From the NCBI RefSeq assembly GCF_015291645.1, contig NZ_CP030055.1, positions 1,116,001-1,180,000 on the forward strand: a stretch of 64,000 nucleotides of DNA, read 5' to 3'. Below the pieces are notes generated by a model. The model did not search any database. It saw only the letters and a program-made list of their open reading frames with translations, and was not told the DNA's origin. Within the stretch, counting starts at the first letter, position 1, and each line of letters opens with the position of its first letter. Source of the stretch: Bradyrhizobium sp. CCBAU 53340. Its GTDB lineage: Bacteria > Pseudomonadota > Alphaproteobacteria > Rhizobiales > Xanthobacteraceae. A program made the translations under genes and the position numbers. Positions 31,862 to 41,149 of this stretch are shown in pieces.

Positions 31862-33227
31862 AGCGCTCGCTCAGCACCTTGTAGATCGCGCGGGCAGCCT
31901 GGCATTCGCCGCCCTCGGGCCGCGCCGGCTTGGCCGACGGCGTCCAGCCGAAAATATCCACGTGAAGCCAGCTCTTGGCCTGCTCGACGAAGCGTTGCAG
32001 GAACAGCGCGCAGGTGATCGAGCCGGCAAAGCCGCCTGACGGTGCGTTGGTGATGGTGGCGGTCTTGGAGTCCAGCCAGGCATCGTAAGGCGGCCACAGC
32101 GGCATGCGCCACAAGGGATCGTTCTCCTGCACCGCGCAGCGCGCGACGTCGGCGGCCAGCGTCTCATCATTGGTGTAAAAGGGCGGTAAATCCGGCCCCA
32201 GCGCGACGCGCGCGGCGCCGGTCAGGGTGCCGAGATCGATCAGCAGCTCGGGCTTCTCCTCATCGGCCAGCGCCAGCGCGTCGGCGAGCACCAGCCGTCC
32301 CTCCGCATCGGTGTTGCCGATCTCGACCGTGATGCCCTTGCGGGAGGTGAAGATATCCAGCGGGCGGAAGGCATTGCCGGAAACGGCGTTCTCCACCGCC
32401 GGGATCAGCACGCGCAGCCGCACCTTCAGCTTGGCATCCATCACCATGCGCGCCAACGCCAGCACGTTGGCGGCGCCGCCCATGTCCTTCTTCATGATCA
32501 GCATGCCGCTCGACGGCTTCAGATCGAGCCCGCCGGTGTCGAAGCAGACGCCTTTGCCGACCAGCGTCACCTTGGGATGGGAGGAATCACCCCAGCCGAT
32601 GTCGATCAGCCGCGGCGCGCGATCCGAGGCCATGCCGACGGCGTGGATCAGCGGAAAGTTCGTCTTCAGATTGTCGCCGATGGTGCAGGCATAGCTGGCG
32701 CCGAATTCGGCCGCGAGCCCCTGCGCGGCCGTGGCCAGCTCCTCCGGTCCCATGTCATTGGACGGCGTGTTGATGAGGTCGCGCGCCAGCATCGCGGCTT
32801 CGGCCATGCGGTTGATCTCGACCGGATCGACGCCGTCAGGCGGCACCAGCCGGACGTCGGGGCGGTCGGCCTTGCGGTAGCGGGCGAAGCGATAGCAGCC
32901 CAGCGCGAAGGCGAGCGCCGCCAGCCGTGCATCGTGCGGTGCATTGGCAAAGCGATACGTGCCAGCCGGCAGCAGGCCGGGCAGGGCGCCGGGCCGGAAC
33001 GGATCGCGCGACTTCGCGCCGTCGTCCTCGAGGCCGAACAGCACCTGTGCGATCGCGCCGTCGGACGCGGGCAGCGCGAGATAGCCGCCCGCCTTGGCGG
33101 TGAAGGCGCTCGCAATGGCGAACTGACGCTGCGCCGGCGGCAGCGTCTCGCGCACGGCCTCCCAGCTCGATTTGGTGACGAAGAAGATCGGAATGGCGGT
33201 GGTGGACGTCTCGAACACGGAAGGCAT
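31854..33227 (-). CDS. M17 family leucyl aminopeptidase
   Basis: A 457-residue cytosolic metallo-aminopeptidase. The catalytic C-terminal domain has VGKGVCFDTGGLDLKPS (metal-binding Lys and Asp), MKKDMGGAANVLA (Lys, Asp) and the M17 signature NTDAEGRLVLADAL. The smaller N-terminal macro-like domain spans about 1-150. It removes N-terminal residues from peptides with two divalent metals per active site. It is distinct from the standard PepA by its short N-terminus and resembles the alphaproteobacterial second paralogue. It is the first gene of the pair with the NlpC/P60 hydrolase, suggesting joint breakdown of wall peptides. Confidence 0.92.
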   Translation of the reverse strand: MPSVFETSTTAIPIFFVTKSSWEAVRETLPPAQRQFAIASAFTAKAGGYLALPASDGAIAQVLFGLEDDGAKSRDPFRPGALPGLLPAGTYRFANAPHDARLAALAFALGCYRFARYRKADRPDVRLVPPDGVDPVEINRMAEAAMLARDLINTPSNDMGPEELATAAQGLAAEFGASYACTIGDNLKTNFPLIHAVGMASDRAPRLIDIGWGDSSHPKVTLVGKGVCFDTGGLDLKPSSGMLIMKKDMGGAANVLALARMVMDAKLKVRLRVLIPAVENAVSGNAFRPLDIFTSRKGITVEIGNTDAEGRLVLADALALADEEKPELLIDLGTLTGAARVALGPDLPPFYTNDETLAADVARCAVQENDPLWRMPLWPPYDAWLDSKTATITNAPSGGFAGSITCALFLQRFVEQAKSWLHVDIFGWTPSAKPARPEGGECQAARAIYKVLSERYA

Positions 33228-33428
33228 TGGCGGGTCCGCAAGGTCATTCGGCTGAAGCAGACTTCGCAGAGTTTCGCCACCTCTGCAATCGGCTTTGCTG
33301 TCACCGCTCAGTGAGCCGCTACTCGCAGAGAAGCAGCCATGCTAGGTTCCGGCAGCGGTGGCCGAGCGGAGTGTCCGTGCCCAGAGAACGCCGGTGACCG
33401 AAGACGACGCGTGCCGGGAGGATGAGCA

Positions 33429-33632
33429 ATGGAAATTGTGTGGAGCGTGGTCACATTCGCCGGCCAGGCCATCGAGGCGGTCTTTGGCTATGTCGAGCAT
33501 CACCACTGGGTCTTCGCGTTCCTCGCCGGTGGCTATGTGTTCTATCTCCATGATCGTTCGGTTCACGCGCGGTTCGACGCGCTCGACAAGCGCCTCGACG
33601 AAATCCGCAAGCGCCTTGCCATCGAATACTGA
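33429..33632 (+). CDS. Small single-pass membrane protein, unknown
   Basis: A 67-residue protein. Residues 4-20 are moderately hydrophobic, residues 26-41 (HWVFAFLAGGYVFYLHD region) form a likely membrane segment, and the C-terminus is a charged helix (RFDALDKRLDEIRKRLAIEY). A GAGGATGAGC ribosome site precedes the ATG. The ordered profile (membrane segment then amphipathic helix) and ribosome site argue that it is real, but I know no function. It is divergent from the aminopeptidase gene with a 201-bp gap. The 287 bp that follow hold no gene I can support. Confidence 0.6.
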   Translation: MEIVWSVVTFAGQAIEAVFGYVEHHHWVFAFLAGGYVFYLHDRSVHARFDALDKRLDEIRKRLAIEY

Positions 33633-33919
33633 TCGGGCTCAGCGAAACCAGCCACAGCCGGTGCCCGTATCTCCGTTGAGAACTGCCGTTCACGAGGGCG
33701 CCGCCGCGGGGCTTTGACTAGCGCTGCGGTTGTGGCATTATTGACGAATATTTTTAGATTGTGCGCCGCGTCTCTGCACGTATCGAGCGCAGGAACGCTT
33801 GAAGTTACGCTGTTGAAGTTCGGCTGATACCGATCCGGTCGACACCCGACAGAACTCTTCGTCGAAAGCATTTCTCTCAATCGTTTGGGCGACGCAGCAT
33901 TGGCAATGAGCGGCGCAAA

Positions 33920-35428
33920 ATGGATAGATCGTTCGTCGTTGCGCAGATCTCCGACCTGCATCTGGACGGGTCAGGCCGGCTGCTCGCGGCCATCGAGACC
34001 CTCACAACCGCGCTGCGCGAGCGGATGGCGGCCTACGCGGATGTGCCCGACCGCATCCTGCTGATCACCTGCGACATCGTGAACGATCCGACTCCGCCTG
34101 CGCTCGACGAAGCGCTCGGGACAATCGCCTCTCTCCGGCAGACCGGCCTGTTCACCGACATCCAGGCCGTGGCCGGCAACCATGACGCCAAGCGTCCGAG
34201 CCAGCGCGGTGGGCGCCACGACGTCTACGATTATCTGCATCTGCCGAGGAGCTCGAAGAGCGTCTATTACCGTAAGGCCGGTCTCGACCTGGTGCTGCTC
34301 GACTCCAACAAAGCGAGCCTGACCACGCTTGCCAGCGGCGACATCGACGATCGGGCCTACAACGCCCTGGTCGCGCAGTCCGCCCGTCTGAGCGTCGAGC
34401 TTGTAGGCAGCATCGGCTCCGCGGCTCGCGCCGAATATTCCGAGCCTGCGGAAAACCTCGTGCGTGTGCTGGCGCTGCATCATCATCCGCTGCCGCAGGC
34501 AACCGGCGAGGGCAAGCGGTTTCTCGGAGTTCCGGACGAGCCGCTGATGTATCTTGCTGCGCCCGCGACCTTGCTCGAAGCGGCCACCTCGCTCAACGTC
34601 AACCTGGTCCTGCACGGGCACCGGCATGTCGAGGGGCTCACCCGCTATTCAATTCCGGATCCCCGTGCACTCCGGAGCGGCGGCGAGGATTTCTGGCGCA
34701 CGATCTACGTGCTGTCCTGCCCGTCCTCCACCGGCCAGGGCGGTGACGATGCCGGCTTCAACATCATCCATTTTGGCCCCATGCCCGAAGGCGAACCGGC
34801 CGACTATCGGTTCACGATCGCCCGCTATTCGCGGCCGCGCAATGATGGCGGCTTCAGGTCGCTCGATTCGAATCTGCCTGACGGCCTCATCAGGCTTCCG
34901 GTGGGGCGAGATCTGTCCCGCGATCCCGCCATTCAGTCGGCGATCGAGATCGCCTCATGCGCGACGTTGAAACGCGATCAGGTTGTGGCGCTCGCCCATC
35001 GGCTGTTGTCGCGCCCGGCCTTCTACGGCGATGGCGGACAGAGCTGGTCGGACAGGCTCTACGTCTATCTCGTCACCTGCCATGCCTGGGCCGATCTCGA
35101 GGGCAGGCTCGCAAGGTCGGCGTCGCAGGCCGAGGTGGCGGCGCTGGCGGAGGTGAGGGCGCTGCTGCACCGGCTGATCGAACAAGCCGCCGACATGCTC
35201 GGCATCGACTGCGCCACGCTCGACGAGCTCCGCGCCGACCGCCTGGTCAATCGTGACGACCTCTCGCGTCGATGGCCGACGCTGCCGCGCGAGGCCGTCG
35301 AGGTTGAGGCGAGGGCGCAACAGCACTTGCAGTTGCTGCGAGAGCTGAATGATCAGGTGAGGCTGCTCGGCCTCGACCTCTGCCTCGGCGGCGGGATGCC
35401 GCCGCAAGAGCGCGGCTCCCGGCGTTAA
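33920..35428 (+). CDS. Metallophosphoesterase (calcineurin-like)
   Basis: A 502-residue protein with an N-terminal calcineurin-like domain (1-270). Metal ligands seen are DLH (Asp12, His14), GNHD, the HHHP histidine and GHRH. The usual GDxxD second-motif Gly is replaced: the segment reads ITCDIVND, keeping the metal Asp. The C-terminal 230 residues are helical and lack a motif I know. There is no signal peptide, so it should be cytosolic. Substrate could be a cyclic nucleotide, nucleic acid or phosphoprotein. Its stop codon overlaps a CtrA-like box in front of tadD. Confidence 0.82.
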   Translation: MDRSFVVAQISDLHLDGSGRLLAAIETLTTALRERMAAYADVPDRILLITCDIVNDPTPPALDEALGTIASLRQTGLFTDIQAVAGNHDAKRPSQRGGRHDVYDYLHLPRSSKSVYYRKAGLDLVLLDSNKASLTTLASGDIDDRAYNALVAQSARLSVELVGSIGSAARAEYSEPAENLVRVLALHHHPLPQATGEGKRFLGVPDEPLMYLAAPATLLEAATSLNVNLVLHGHRHVEGLTRYSIPDPRALRSGGEDFWRTIYVLSCPSSTGQGGDDAGFNIIHFGPMPEGEPADYRFTIARYSRPRNDGGFRSLDSNLPDGLIRLPVGRDLSRDPAIQSAIEIASCATLKRDQVVALAHRLLSRPAFYGDGGQSWSDRLYVYLVTCHAWADLEGRLARSASQAEVAALAEVRALLHRLIEQAADMLGIDCATLDELRADRLVNRDDLSRRWPTLPREAVEVEARAQQHLQLLRELNDQVRLLGLDLCLGGGMPPQERGSRR

Positions 35429-35439
35429 CCGGCCATTAG
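35425..35439 (+). promoter_or_regulatory. CtrA-like box upstream of tadD
   Basis: TTAA (35425-35428), seven bases, then TTAG, one mismatch from the TTAA-N7-TTAA CtrA consensus. Another TTAAC lies at 35442-35446. It is 61 bases upstream of the tadD start and overlaps the previous stop codon. Confidence 0.5.
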
Positions 35440-35499
35440 GGTTAACAGTCTATTGCTGGCGCGTTCGGCTCGATCAATTGGCTCGAGAGTCAAAGCGTC

Positions 35500-36312
35500 A
35501 TGCGTCAACGGTTCCGTCCCGCCCGGCTTCTTGCTTCCGCCTCGCTGATCGCACTGGTGGCAGCGAGCCTCGGCGGCTGCACGGCGATGTCAAAGCTCTC
35601 CGACGTCACCGGCTCGATCGGATCGAAGGCCGATACCGCCCCAGTCGATCCGGCGCGTGCCGTCGAGGTCTATGGCGAGCGCCATCGCGCCAATCCCCGG
35701 GATCCGGACGCGGCACTGGCCTATGGCCAGGCCTTACGTGCCAACGGCCAGCACGCCCAGGCCGCCGCCGTGCTCGAACAGGCGACCATCGCCAATCCCG
35801 GCAACAAGCCGCTGCTGGCCCAATATGGCCGTGCGCTCGCCGACGCCGGCAATTTCCAGCAGGCCTTCGACGTGCTGTCGAGGGCGCATTCGCCCGACAA
35901 TCCGGACTGGCGCCTGCTCTCGGTGCAGGGCACCTGCCTCGACCAGATGGGCCGCCACGACGAGGCCCGCGCCTATTACGCAAGTGCGCTGAAGATCGCG
36001 CCAGGCGATCCCGGCGTGCTCTCCAATCTCGGCCTGTCCTACATGCTGTCGCGTGATCTGCCCAAGGCGGAAGAGACGCTGCGGCAGGCCTACGCCTCGC
36101 CGCGCGCGAGCTCCCGGGTGCGGCAGAATCTCGGCCTCGTGGTCGGCCTCCAGGGCCGCTTCGCCGAAGCCGAGACCATCGTGAAGGGGGACCTGCCGCC
36201 CGATCAAGCTGCAGCCAACGTCGCCTATCTCAAGGACATGCTGAACCGCAACGATGGCCCGCGCGGCGCACCGAAGCGGACGCCGGTCGCCTCGCTCAGC
36301 CGGTCCGACTGA
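35500..36312 (+). CDS. tadD: Tad pilus assembly TPR lipoprotein TadD
   Basis: A 270-residue lipoprotein: the signal ends LVAASLGGC, a lipobox with Cys27 as the lipidated residue. Tetratricopeptide repeats fill about 50-215 (DAALAYGQALRANGQHAQAA, PGVLSNLGLSYMLSRDLPKA), as in TadD, which helps secretin assembly for the Tad pilus. It is on the opposite strand to the main cpa/tad operon and convergent with tadC, so it has its own promoter, likely with the CtrA-like box at 35425. The last 20 residues are disordered. Confidence 0.9.
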   Translation: MRQRFRPARLLASASLIALVAASLGGCTAMSKLSDVTGSIGSKADTAPVDPARAVEVYGERHRANPRDPDAALAYGQALRANGQHAQAAAVLEQATIANPGNKPLLAQYGRALADAGNFQQAFDVLSRAHSPDNPDWRLLSVQGTCLDQMGRHDEARAYYASALKIAPGDPGVLSNLGLSYMLSRDLPKAEETLRQAYASPRASSRVRQNLGLVVGLQGRFAEAETIVKGDLPPDQAAANVAYLKDMLNRNDGPRGAPKRTPVASLSRSD

Positions 36313-36378
36313 TCCAATTTCATCCGATCATTCGGACGCTTGCTGCGATCCACGTGGCGCCGGGCCGGCCATGGCCGG

Positions 36379-36402
36379 CTACTGTGCATGGGGTTGTTTT
36401 CG
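36379..36402. repeat. 24-bp dispersed repeat downstream of tadC
   Basis: Identical over 24 bases to 6853-6876 downstream of metH and at a matching distance (15 bases) from a minus-strand stop codon. The hairpin left arm present at 6842 is missing here. It lies in the gap between convergent tadD and tadC. Confidence 0.65.
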
Positions 36403-36417
36403 TTTCTTTGTCCGGCC

Positions 36418-37392
36418 TCAGTGCAGCTCGGAGATCTTGATGCCGGTCGGTCCGAGAATGACGACGAACAGCACCGGCAGGAAGAACAGGATCATCGGCA
36501 CCGTCAGCTTCGGCGGCAGCGCCGCGGCCTTCTTCTCGGCCTCGTTCATGCGCATGTCGCGATTTTCCTGCGCCATGACGCGCAGCGATTGGCCGAGCGG
36601 GGTGCCGTAGCGTTCCGCCTGCTGCAGCGCCAGACACACCGATTTGACGCCTTCGAGCCCGGTGCGCTTCGCCAGGTTCTCATAGGCCACCTTGCGGTCC
36701 TGCAAATAGGACAGCTCGGCGGTGGTCAGGGTGAACTCCTCCGACAGCGCGATCGACTGTCCGACGATTTCGGTCGCGACCTTGCGGAACGCCATTTCCA
36801 CCGACATGCCGGATTCGATGCAGATCAGCAGCAGGTCGAGCGCGTCGGGAAAGGCGCGCTTGATCGAGAGCTGGCGCTTGGAGATCGCGTTCTTCAGGAA
36901 CAGCATCGGCGCCTGGAGGCCGAGATAGGCCGCGCCGACGCAGATGCCGATCTTGATCGGCATCGGCCGGTCCATATGGGCGATCAGGAACACGTAGACG
37001 ACCGAGCCGACGAACAGCACCAGCGGGGCCACCATGCGGGCGAACAGGAACGTGACGTAGGGCGCCTGGCCGCGATAGCCCGCCATGATGAGCTTGTCGC
37101 GCGCAGCTTCCTGCGCCAGCCATTTGGTGAGGTTGAAGTCCTCGACGACCTTGGAGACGAGCTGCTTGGGCGTCTGGCGCAGCGAGACCTTCTCGCTCTT
37201 GTTGAGGCGGTCGCGCTCGCGCTGGCGGATCCGCTCGCGCTCGCTGGCCACCGCCTTCATGCGCTTGGAGAGGCCCTCGCCGGCGAACAGCGGCATCACC
37301 AGCGTATAGACGGTGGCGCTGGCGGCGATGGCCGCAAGCAGCATGGTCATGAAGTGGGCGTCATGCAGTTTCGTAACGAGGAACTCGACCAT
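36418..37392 (-). CDS. tadC: Tad pilus inner-membrane protein TadC
   Basis: A 324-residue type II secretion F-domain membrane protein, one of two in the Tad platform. It has an N-terminal helix (TMLLAAIAASATVYTLV), a cytosolic stretch, helices near 110-155, and the conserved F-domain segments (DALDLLLICIESGMSVEMAF; RTGLEGVKSVCLALQQAERYGTPLGQ). A C-terminal helix (MILFFLPVLFVVIL) ends the chain. It is the last gene of the minus-strand cpa operon, 9 bases after tadB. With TadB it anchors the CpaF motor and extrudes Flp subunits. Confidence 0.94.
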   Translation of the reverse strand: MVEFLVTKLHDAHFMTMLLAAIAASATVYTLVMPLFAGEGLSKRMKAVASERERIRQRERDRLNKSEKVSLRQTPKQLVSKVVEDFNLTKWLAQEAARDKLIMAGYRGQAPYVTFLFARMVAPLVLFVGSVVYVFLIAHMDRPMPIKIGICVGAAYLGLQAPMLFLKNAISKRQLSIKRAFPDALDLLLICIESGMSVEMAFRKVATEIVGQSIALSEEFTLTTAELSYLQDRKVAYENLAKRTGLEGVKSVCLALQQAERYGTPLGQSLRVMAQENRDMRMNEAEKKAAALPPKLTVPMILFFLPVLFVVILGPTGIKISELH

Positions 37393-37401
37393 GCAGCACC
37401 G

Positions 37402-38379
37402 TCAGAAATCGAAGTTGATCATCTTCTTCATCACCATGATGCCGATCGACATCCAGACGACGCAGCCGACCAGCATGAGCTGGCCGGTGGGATGGGTCCA
37501 CAGCAGGGAGATGTAGCCTGGGGTCGTGAGGTAGACGAGGAACATCACGATCGGCGGCAGCGAGCCGATGATGCCGGCCGAAGCCTTGGCTTCCATCGAC
37601 ATCGCCTGGATCTTTTCCTTCATCTTCTTGCGATCGCGCAGCACCTTGGAGAGGTTGCCCAGCGCTTCGGAGAGATTGCCGCCCGATTTCTGCTGGATCG
37701 ACACCACGATGCCGAAGAAATTGGCCTCCGGCAGCGGCATCCGCTCGTAGAGGCGCGAGCAGGCCTCGCCGAGCGGCATGCCGATCGCCTGCGTCTCGAT
37801 GATGGCCAGGAATTCGCTGCGCAGCGGCTCCGGCGCGTCGGCCGCGACGACCTTGATGGATTCGAACAGCGGCAGACCGGCCTTGATGCCGCGCACGATG
37901 ACGTCCACGGCATCGGGCAGCGCTGCCAGGAACTTGTTCTCGCGACGCTTCTTCAGGAAGCCCAGGGCCCAGCGCGGCAGGCCGAAGCCGCCGGCAAAGG
38001 CAAGGCCGGCCGCACCAAGCAGACCTCCGCCGCCGAACAGCGTGACGAAGAAGAACACGCCGGCGACGACGCCGGAGGCGATCCAGAACTTCTGCGGCGT
38101 CCAGTCGAGCCCGGCCTGGGACAGGCGCACCGTGAGCGGCACGTTCTTTTCCTGCGTCCGCCGAGCTTCGAGATCCTTCAGCGAGGTCTCGACTTGCTCG
38201 CGGCGCGACCGCTGGGACTTCTCGGCCTGGCGGGCCGTGGGCGCTTCGGCGCGCGCGATCGATGCGCGGCGGCTTTCGGCTTTCCGTTCGCCCGACAGCA
38301 TCGGATAGAGGAAGACCCAGGCGATGCCGCCGACGGCAGCGGTGGCAAGGAAGGCGAGGGCGAGGATCTGAATGTTCAT
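37402..38379 (-). CDS. tadB: Tad pilus inner-membrane protein TadB
   Basis: A 325-residue F-domain platform protein. The start at 38379 gives the expected N-terminal helix MNIQILALAFLATAAVGGIAWVF; longer frames are unrelated. A basic linker follows (about 45-80), then two central helices and the family segments LPDAVDVIVRGIKAGLPLFES and SIQQKSGGNLSEALGNLS, and a final helix pair. It lies 16 bases after cpaF and 9 before tadC. It partners with TadC under the CpaF ATPase. Confidence 0.94.
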   Translation of the reverse strand: MNIQILALAFLATAAVGGIAWVFLYPMLSGERKAESRRASIARAEAPTARQAEKSQRSRREQVETSLKDLEARRTQEKNVPLTVRLSQAGLDWTPQKFWIASGVVAGVFFFVTLFGGGGLLGAAGLAFAGGFGLPRWALGFLKKRRENKFLAALPDAVDVIVRGIKAGLPLFESIKVVAADAPEPLRSEFLAIIETQAIGMPLGEACSRLYERMPLPEANFFGIVVSIQQKSGGNLSEALGNLSKVLRDRKKMKEKIQAMSMEAKASAGIIGSLPPIVMFLVYLTTPGYISLLWTHPTGQLMLVGCVVWMSIGIMVMKKMINFDF

Positions 38380-38395
38380 GGCTGCGCCGCCCTGC

Positions 38396-39859
38396 TCACG
38401 TCGCCGGTGCCGATTCGGCGGCGTCGAGCGCGGCCGCAAGACGTTTCTCTTCGCCGTAATAGCGCGCGCGTTCCCAGAATTTCGGGCGGCCGATGCCGGT
38501 CGAGCGGTGCTTGCCGATGATCTTGCCGTTGGCGTCCTCGCCGACCAGATCGTAGAGGAAGATGTCCTGGGTGATGATGGTGTCACCTTCCATCCCCATC
38601 ACCTCGGTGATGTGGGTGATGCGGCGCGAGCCGTCGCGCAGACGTGCGGCCTGGACGATGACGTCGATCGAGGCGCAGATCATCTCGCGAATCGTTCGCG
38701 AAGGAAGCGAAAAACCGCCCATCGTGATCATGGATTCGCAGCGCGACAGCGCTTCGCGGGGGTTGTTGGCGTGCAGCGTTCCCATCGAGCCGTCGTGGCC
38801 GGTGTTCATGGCCTGGAGCAGGTCGAATGCCTCCGGGCCGCGGACTTCGCCGACGATGATGCGTTCGGGACGCATACGCAGGCAGTTGCGCACCAGTTCG
38901 CGCATCGTGACCTGACCTTCGCCCTCGATGTTCGGCGGGCGGGTTTCAAGGCGCACCACATGGGGCTGTTGCAGCTGGAGCTCGGCCGCGTCCTCGCAGG
39001 TGATGACGCGCTCGTCGTGCTCGATATAGTTGGTCAGGCAGTTGAGCAGGGTGGTCTTGCCTGAGCCGGTACCGCCGGAGATCAGCACGTTGCAGCGGAC
39101 GCGCCCGATGATCTGGAGGATCTCCGCGCCCTCAGGCGAGATCGCGCCGAACTTGACCAGCTGATCCAGTGTCAGCTTGTCCTTCTTGAACTTACGAATG
39201 GTGAGGGCGGGGCCGTCGATCGCGAGCGGCGGCACGATGGCGTTGACGCGGGAGCCGTCGGCAAGGCGCGCGTCGCAGATCGGCGAGGATTCGTCGACGC
39301 GCCGGCCGACCTGGCTGACGATGCGCTGGCAGATATTGAGGAGCTGCTGGTTGTCGCGGAAGCGGATACCGGTGCGCTGGATCTTGCCGCTGACTTCGAT
39401 GAAGACCGTGCCAGCCCCGTTCACCATGATGTCGGCGATGTCGTCGCGCGCCAGCAGCGGCTCGAGCGGGCCGTAGCCGAGCACGTCGTTGCAGATGTCG
39501 TCGAGCAGTTCTTCCTGCTCGGCGATCGACATCACGATGTTCTTGATCGCGATGATCTCGTTGACGATGTCGCGGATCTCTTCGCGCGCGGATTCGGAGT
39601 CCAGCTTGGCGAGCTGGGCGAGGTCGATCGCCTCGATCAGCGCGCCGAAGATGGTCGCCTTGACCTCGTAATAATTGTCCGAGCGGCGGTTTTCCATCAC
39701 CGGCGGGGGCCGGGAGGGAGCGAGCGGCGGGGACGCGACTACCGGCGGGGGCGGCGCGCGCGACACCGTCGGCGCCGGAGCCGGGGCAGGCTCTGGCGAC
39801 ACGGCGCCGGGCTTGGGAGCCCGAAAGTCGGTGTCTGTTCCGCTACGCTTACCGAACAC
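38396..39859 (-). CDS. cpaF: Tad pilus assembly ATPase CpaF/TadA
   Basis: A 487-residue secretion ATPase of the CpaF/VirB11 type. The N-terminal 60 residues are a Pro/Ala-rich disordered leader. The catalytic core has Walker [15 protein letters not shown] (about residue 258), the Asp box [18 protein letters not shown], Walker [18 protein letters not shown] and the His box [18 protein letters not shown]. It drives assembly and retraction of the Flp pilus. It lies 21 bases downstream of cpaE. All catalytic motifs are intact. Confidence 0.96.
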   Translation of the reverse strand: MFGKRSGTDTDFRAPKPGAVSPEPAPAPAPTVSRAPPPPVVASPPLAPSRPPPVMENRRSDNYYEVKATIFGALIEAIDLAQLAKLDSESAREEIRDIVNEIIAIKNIVMSIAEQEELLDDICNDVLGYGPLEPLLARDDIADIMVNGAGTVFIEVSGKIQRTGIRFRDNQQLLNICQRIVSQVGRRVDESSPICDARLADGSRVNAIVPPLAIDGPALTIRKFKKDKLTLDQLVKFGAISPEGAEILQIIGRVRCNVLISGGTGSGKTTLLNCLTNYIEHDERVITCEDAAELQLQQPHVVRLETRPPNIEGEGQVTMRELVRNCLRMRPERIIVGEVRGPEAFDLLQAMNTGHDGSMGTLHANNPREALSRCESMITMGGFSLPSRTIREMICASIDVIVQAARLRDGSRRITHITEVMGMEGDTIITQDIFLYDLVGEDANGKIIGKHRSTGIGRPKFWERARYYGEEKRLAAALDAAESAPAT

Positions 39860-39880
39860 TTAACAACTCCATGCGGCGGC

Positions 39881-41149
39881 TTATTTTCCCCGCAACTTCT
39901 CAATCAGCGGTGAAAGCAAGGACGACTTTTGTTTCTTCGTCTCGCTCCGGCCGGTCAGGCGCTGGGCGATCTGGAGGAACATCTCGATCGACTTATGGTT
40001 CGCGGAGATCTCCGCGATCATCTGGCCGTTGTTCGCCGCCGCGCCGAAGATCTGCGGCTCGAACGGGATCGAGACCACGGGCTGGCTCTCGATCGCCTTG
40101 GCGAATTCGGCTGCCGCGATCTCCGGCCGCTTGGGGATGCCGACCTGGTTCAGGCAGTACAGCGGCGGGCGGTCATTGGGGCGCGCGGCCTTCAAGAGAT
40201 CGAACAGGTTCTTGGTGTTGCGCAGATTGGCAAGATCCGGCGCCGCCACGATCAGGATGTCGTCGGCGCCGATCAAGGCGCGCTTGGTCCAGCCCGACCA
40301 TTGATGCGGGACGTCGAGCACGATGCAGGGCATGGTCGCGCGCAGCGTGTCGAACACCGCATCGAAGGCATCGGTGCCGAAATCATAGACCCGGTCGAGC
40401 GTCGCCGGCGCCGCCAGCAGGCTCAGATGATCGGTACATTTCGACAGCAGGCGGTCGATGAAGGCGGTGTCGACGCGATCGGGCGAGAACACGGCGTCCG
40501 CGATGCCCTGCGGCGGGTCCTGGTTGTAGTCGAGCCCGGCGGTGCCGAAGGCGAGATCGAGATCGGCGACCACGGCGTCCATCGCGAGGTCCCGCGCAAT
40601 CGCCCAGGCGACGTTGTGGGAAATGGTGGAGGCGCCGACGCCGCCCTTGGCACCGACCACGGCGATGATTCGGCCGACCGCCTTGGCTTCGGGCGCCGAG
40701 AACAGGTTGCAGATCGAGCGCACGACGTCGATCGCGCCGACCGGCGCGAGCACGTAGTCGCTGACGCCGCGGCGCACCAGCTCGCGATAGAGCATGACGT
40801 CGTTGATGCGGCCGATCACGATCACCCGGGTACCGGCATCGCAGACGGTGGCGAGTTGGTCGAGCCCGGTCAACAGATCATTGCGGGCGTCGCTCTCGAG
40901 CACGATCACATTGGGGGTGGGGGCAGACCGATAGGCCTCGATCGCGGCGGTCATGCCGCCCATCTGGATCTTCAGGTGCGCCTTGCCCAGACGGCGATCC
41001 TCGCCGGCCGATTGCACGGCGGCAGCGGTTTCGACGGTCTCGCAGAAGGCCTGGACCGACACGCGCGGCGCGGGCGCAATATGCTCCTCCACCGGCGGCG
41101 GGGAGGCCTCCGGCTGCTCTTCCTGAGTCTGGCGCGCGTAGCTGATCAT
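39881..41149 (-). CDS. cpaE: Tad pilus localisation ATPase CpaE/TadZ
   Basis: A 422-residue protein with an N-terminal atypical receiver-like domain (about 60-155, IVLESDARNDLLTGLDQL) and a C-terminal ParA/MinD ATPase domain. The deviant Walker A is VGAKGGVGASTISHN near residue 170. In Caulobacter, CpaE places the pilus machine at the pole. It overlaps cpaD by 4 bases (41146-41149), so it is translationally coupled. The Lys of the deviant Walker A is present, so it should bind ATP, unlike some TadZ forms. Confidence 0.93.
   Translation of the reverse strand: MISYARQTQEEQPEASPPPVEEHIAPAPRVSVQAFCETVETAAAVQSAGEDRRLGKAHLKIQMGGMTAAIEAYRSAPTPNVIVLESDARNDLLTGLDQLATVCDAGTRVIVIGRINDVMLYRELVRRGVSDYVLAPVGAIDVVRSICNLFSAPEAKAVGRIIAVVGAKGGVGASTISHNVAWAIARDLAMDAVVADLDLAFGTAGLDYNQDPPQGIADAVFSPDRVDTAFIDRLLSKCTDHLSLLAAPATLDRVYDFGTDAFDAVFDTLRATMPCIVLDVPHQWSGWTKRALIGADDILIVAAPDLANLRNTKNLFDLLKAARPNDRPPLYCLNQVGIPKRPEIAAAEFAKAIESQPVVSIPFEPQIFGAAANNGQMIAEISANHKSIEMFLQIAQRLTGRSETKKQKSSLLSPLIEKLRGK

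Noticed and set aside
36340..38520. 726-codon plus-strand frame opposite tadC and tadB
   Set aside because: Composition is His/Asp/Arg-rich with no motif, typical of the shadow of membrane-protein genes on the other strand.
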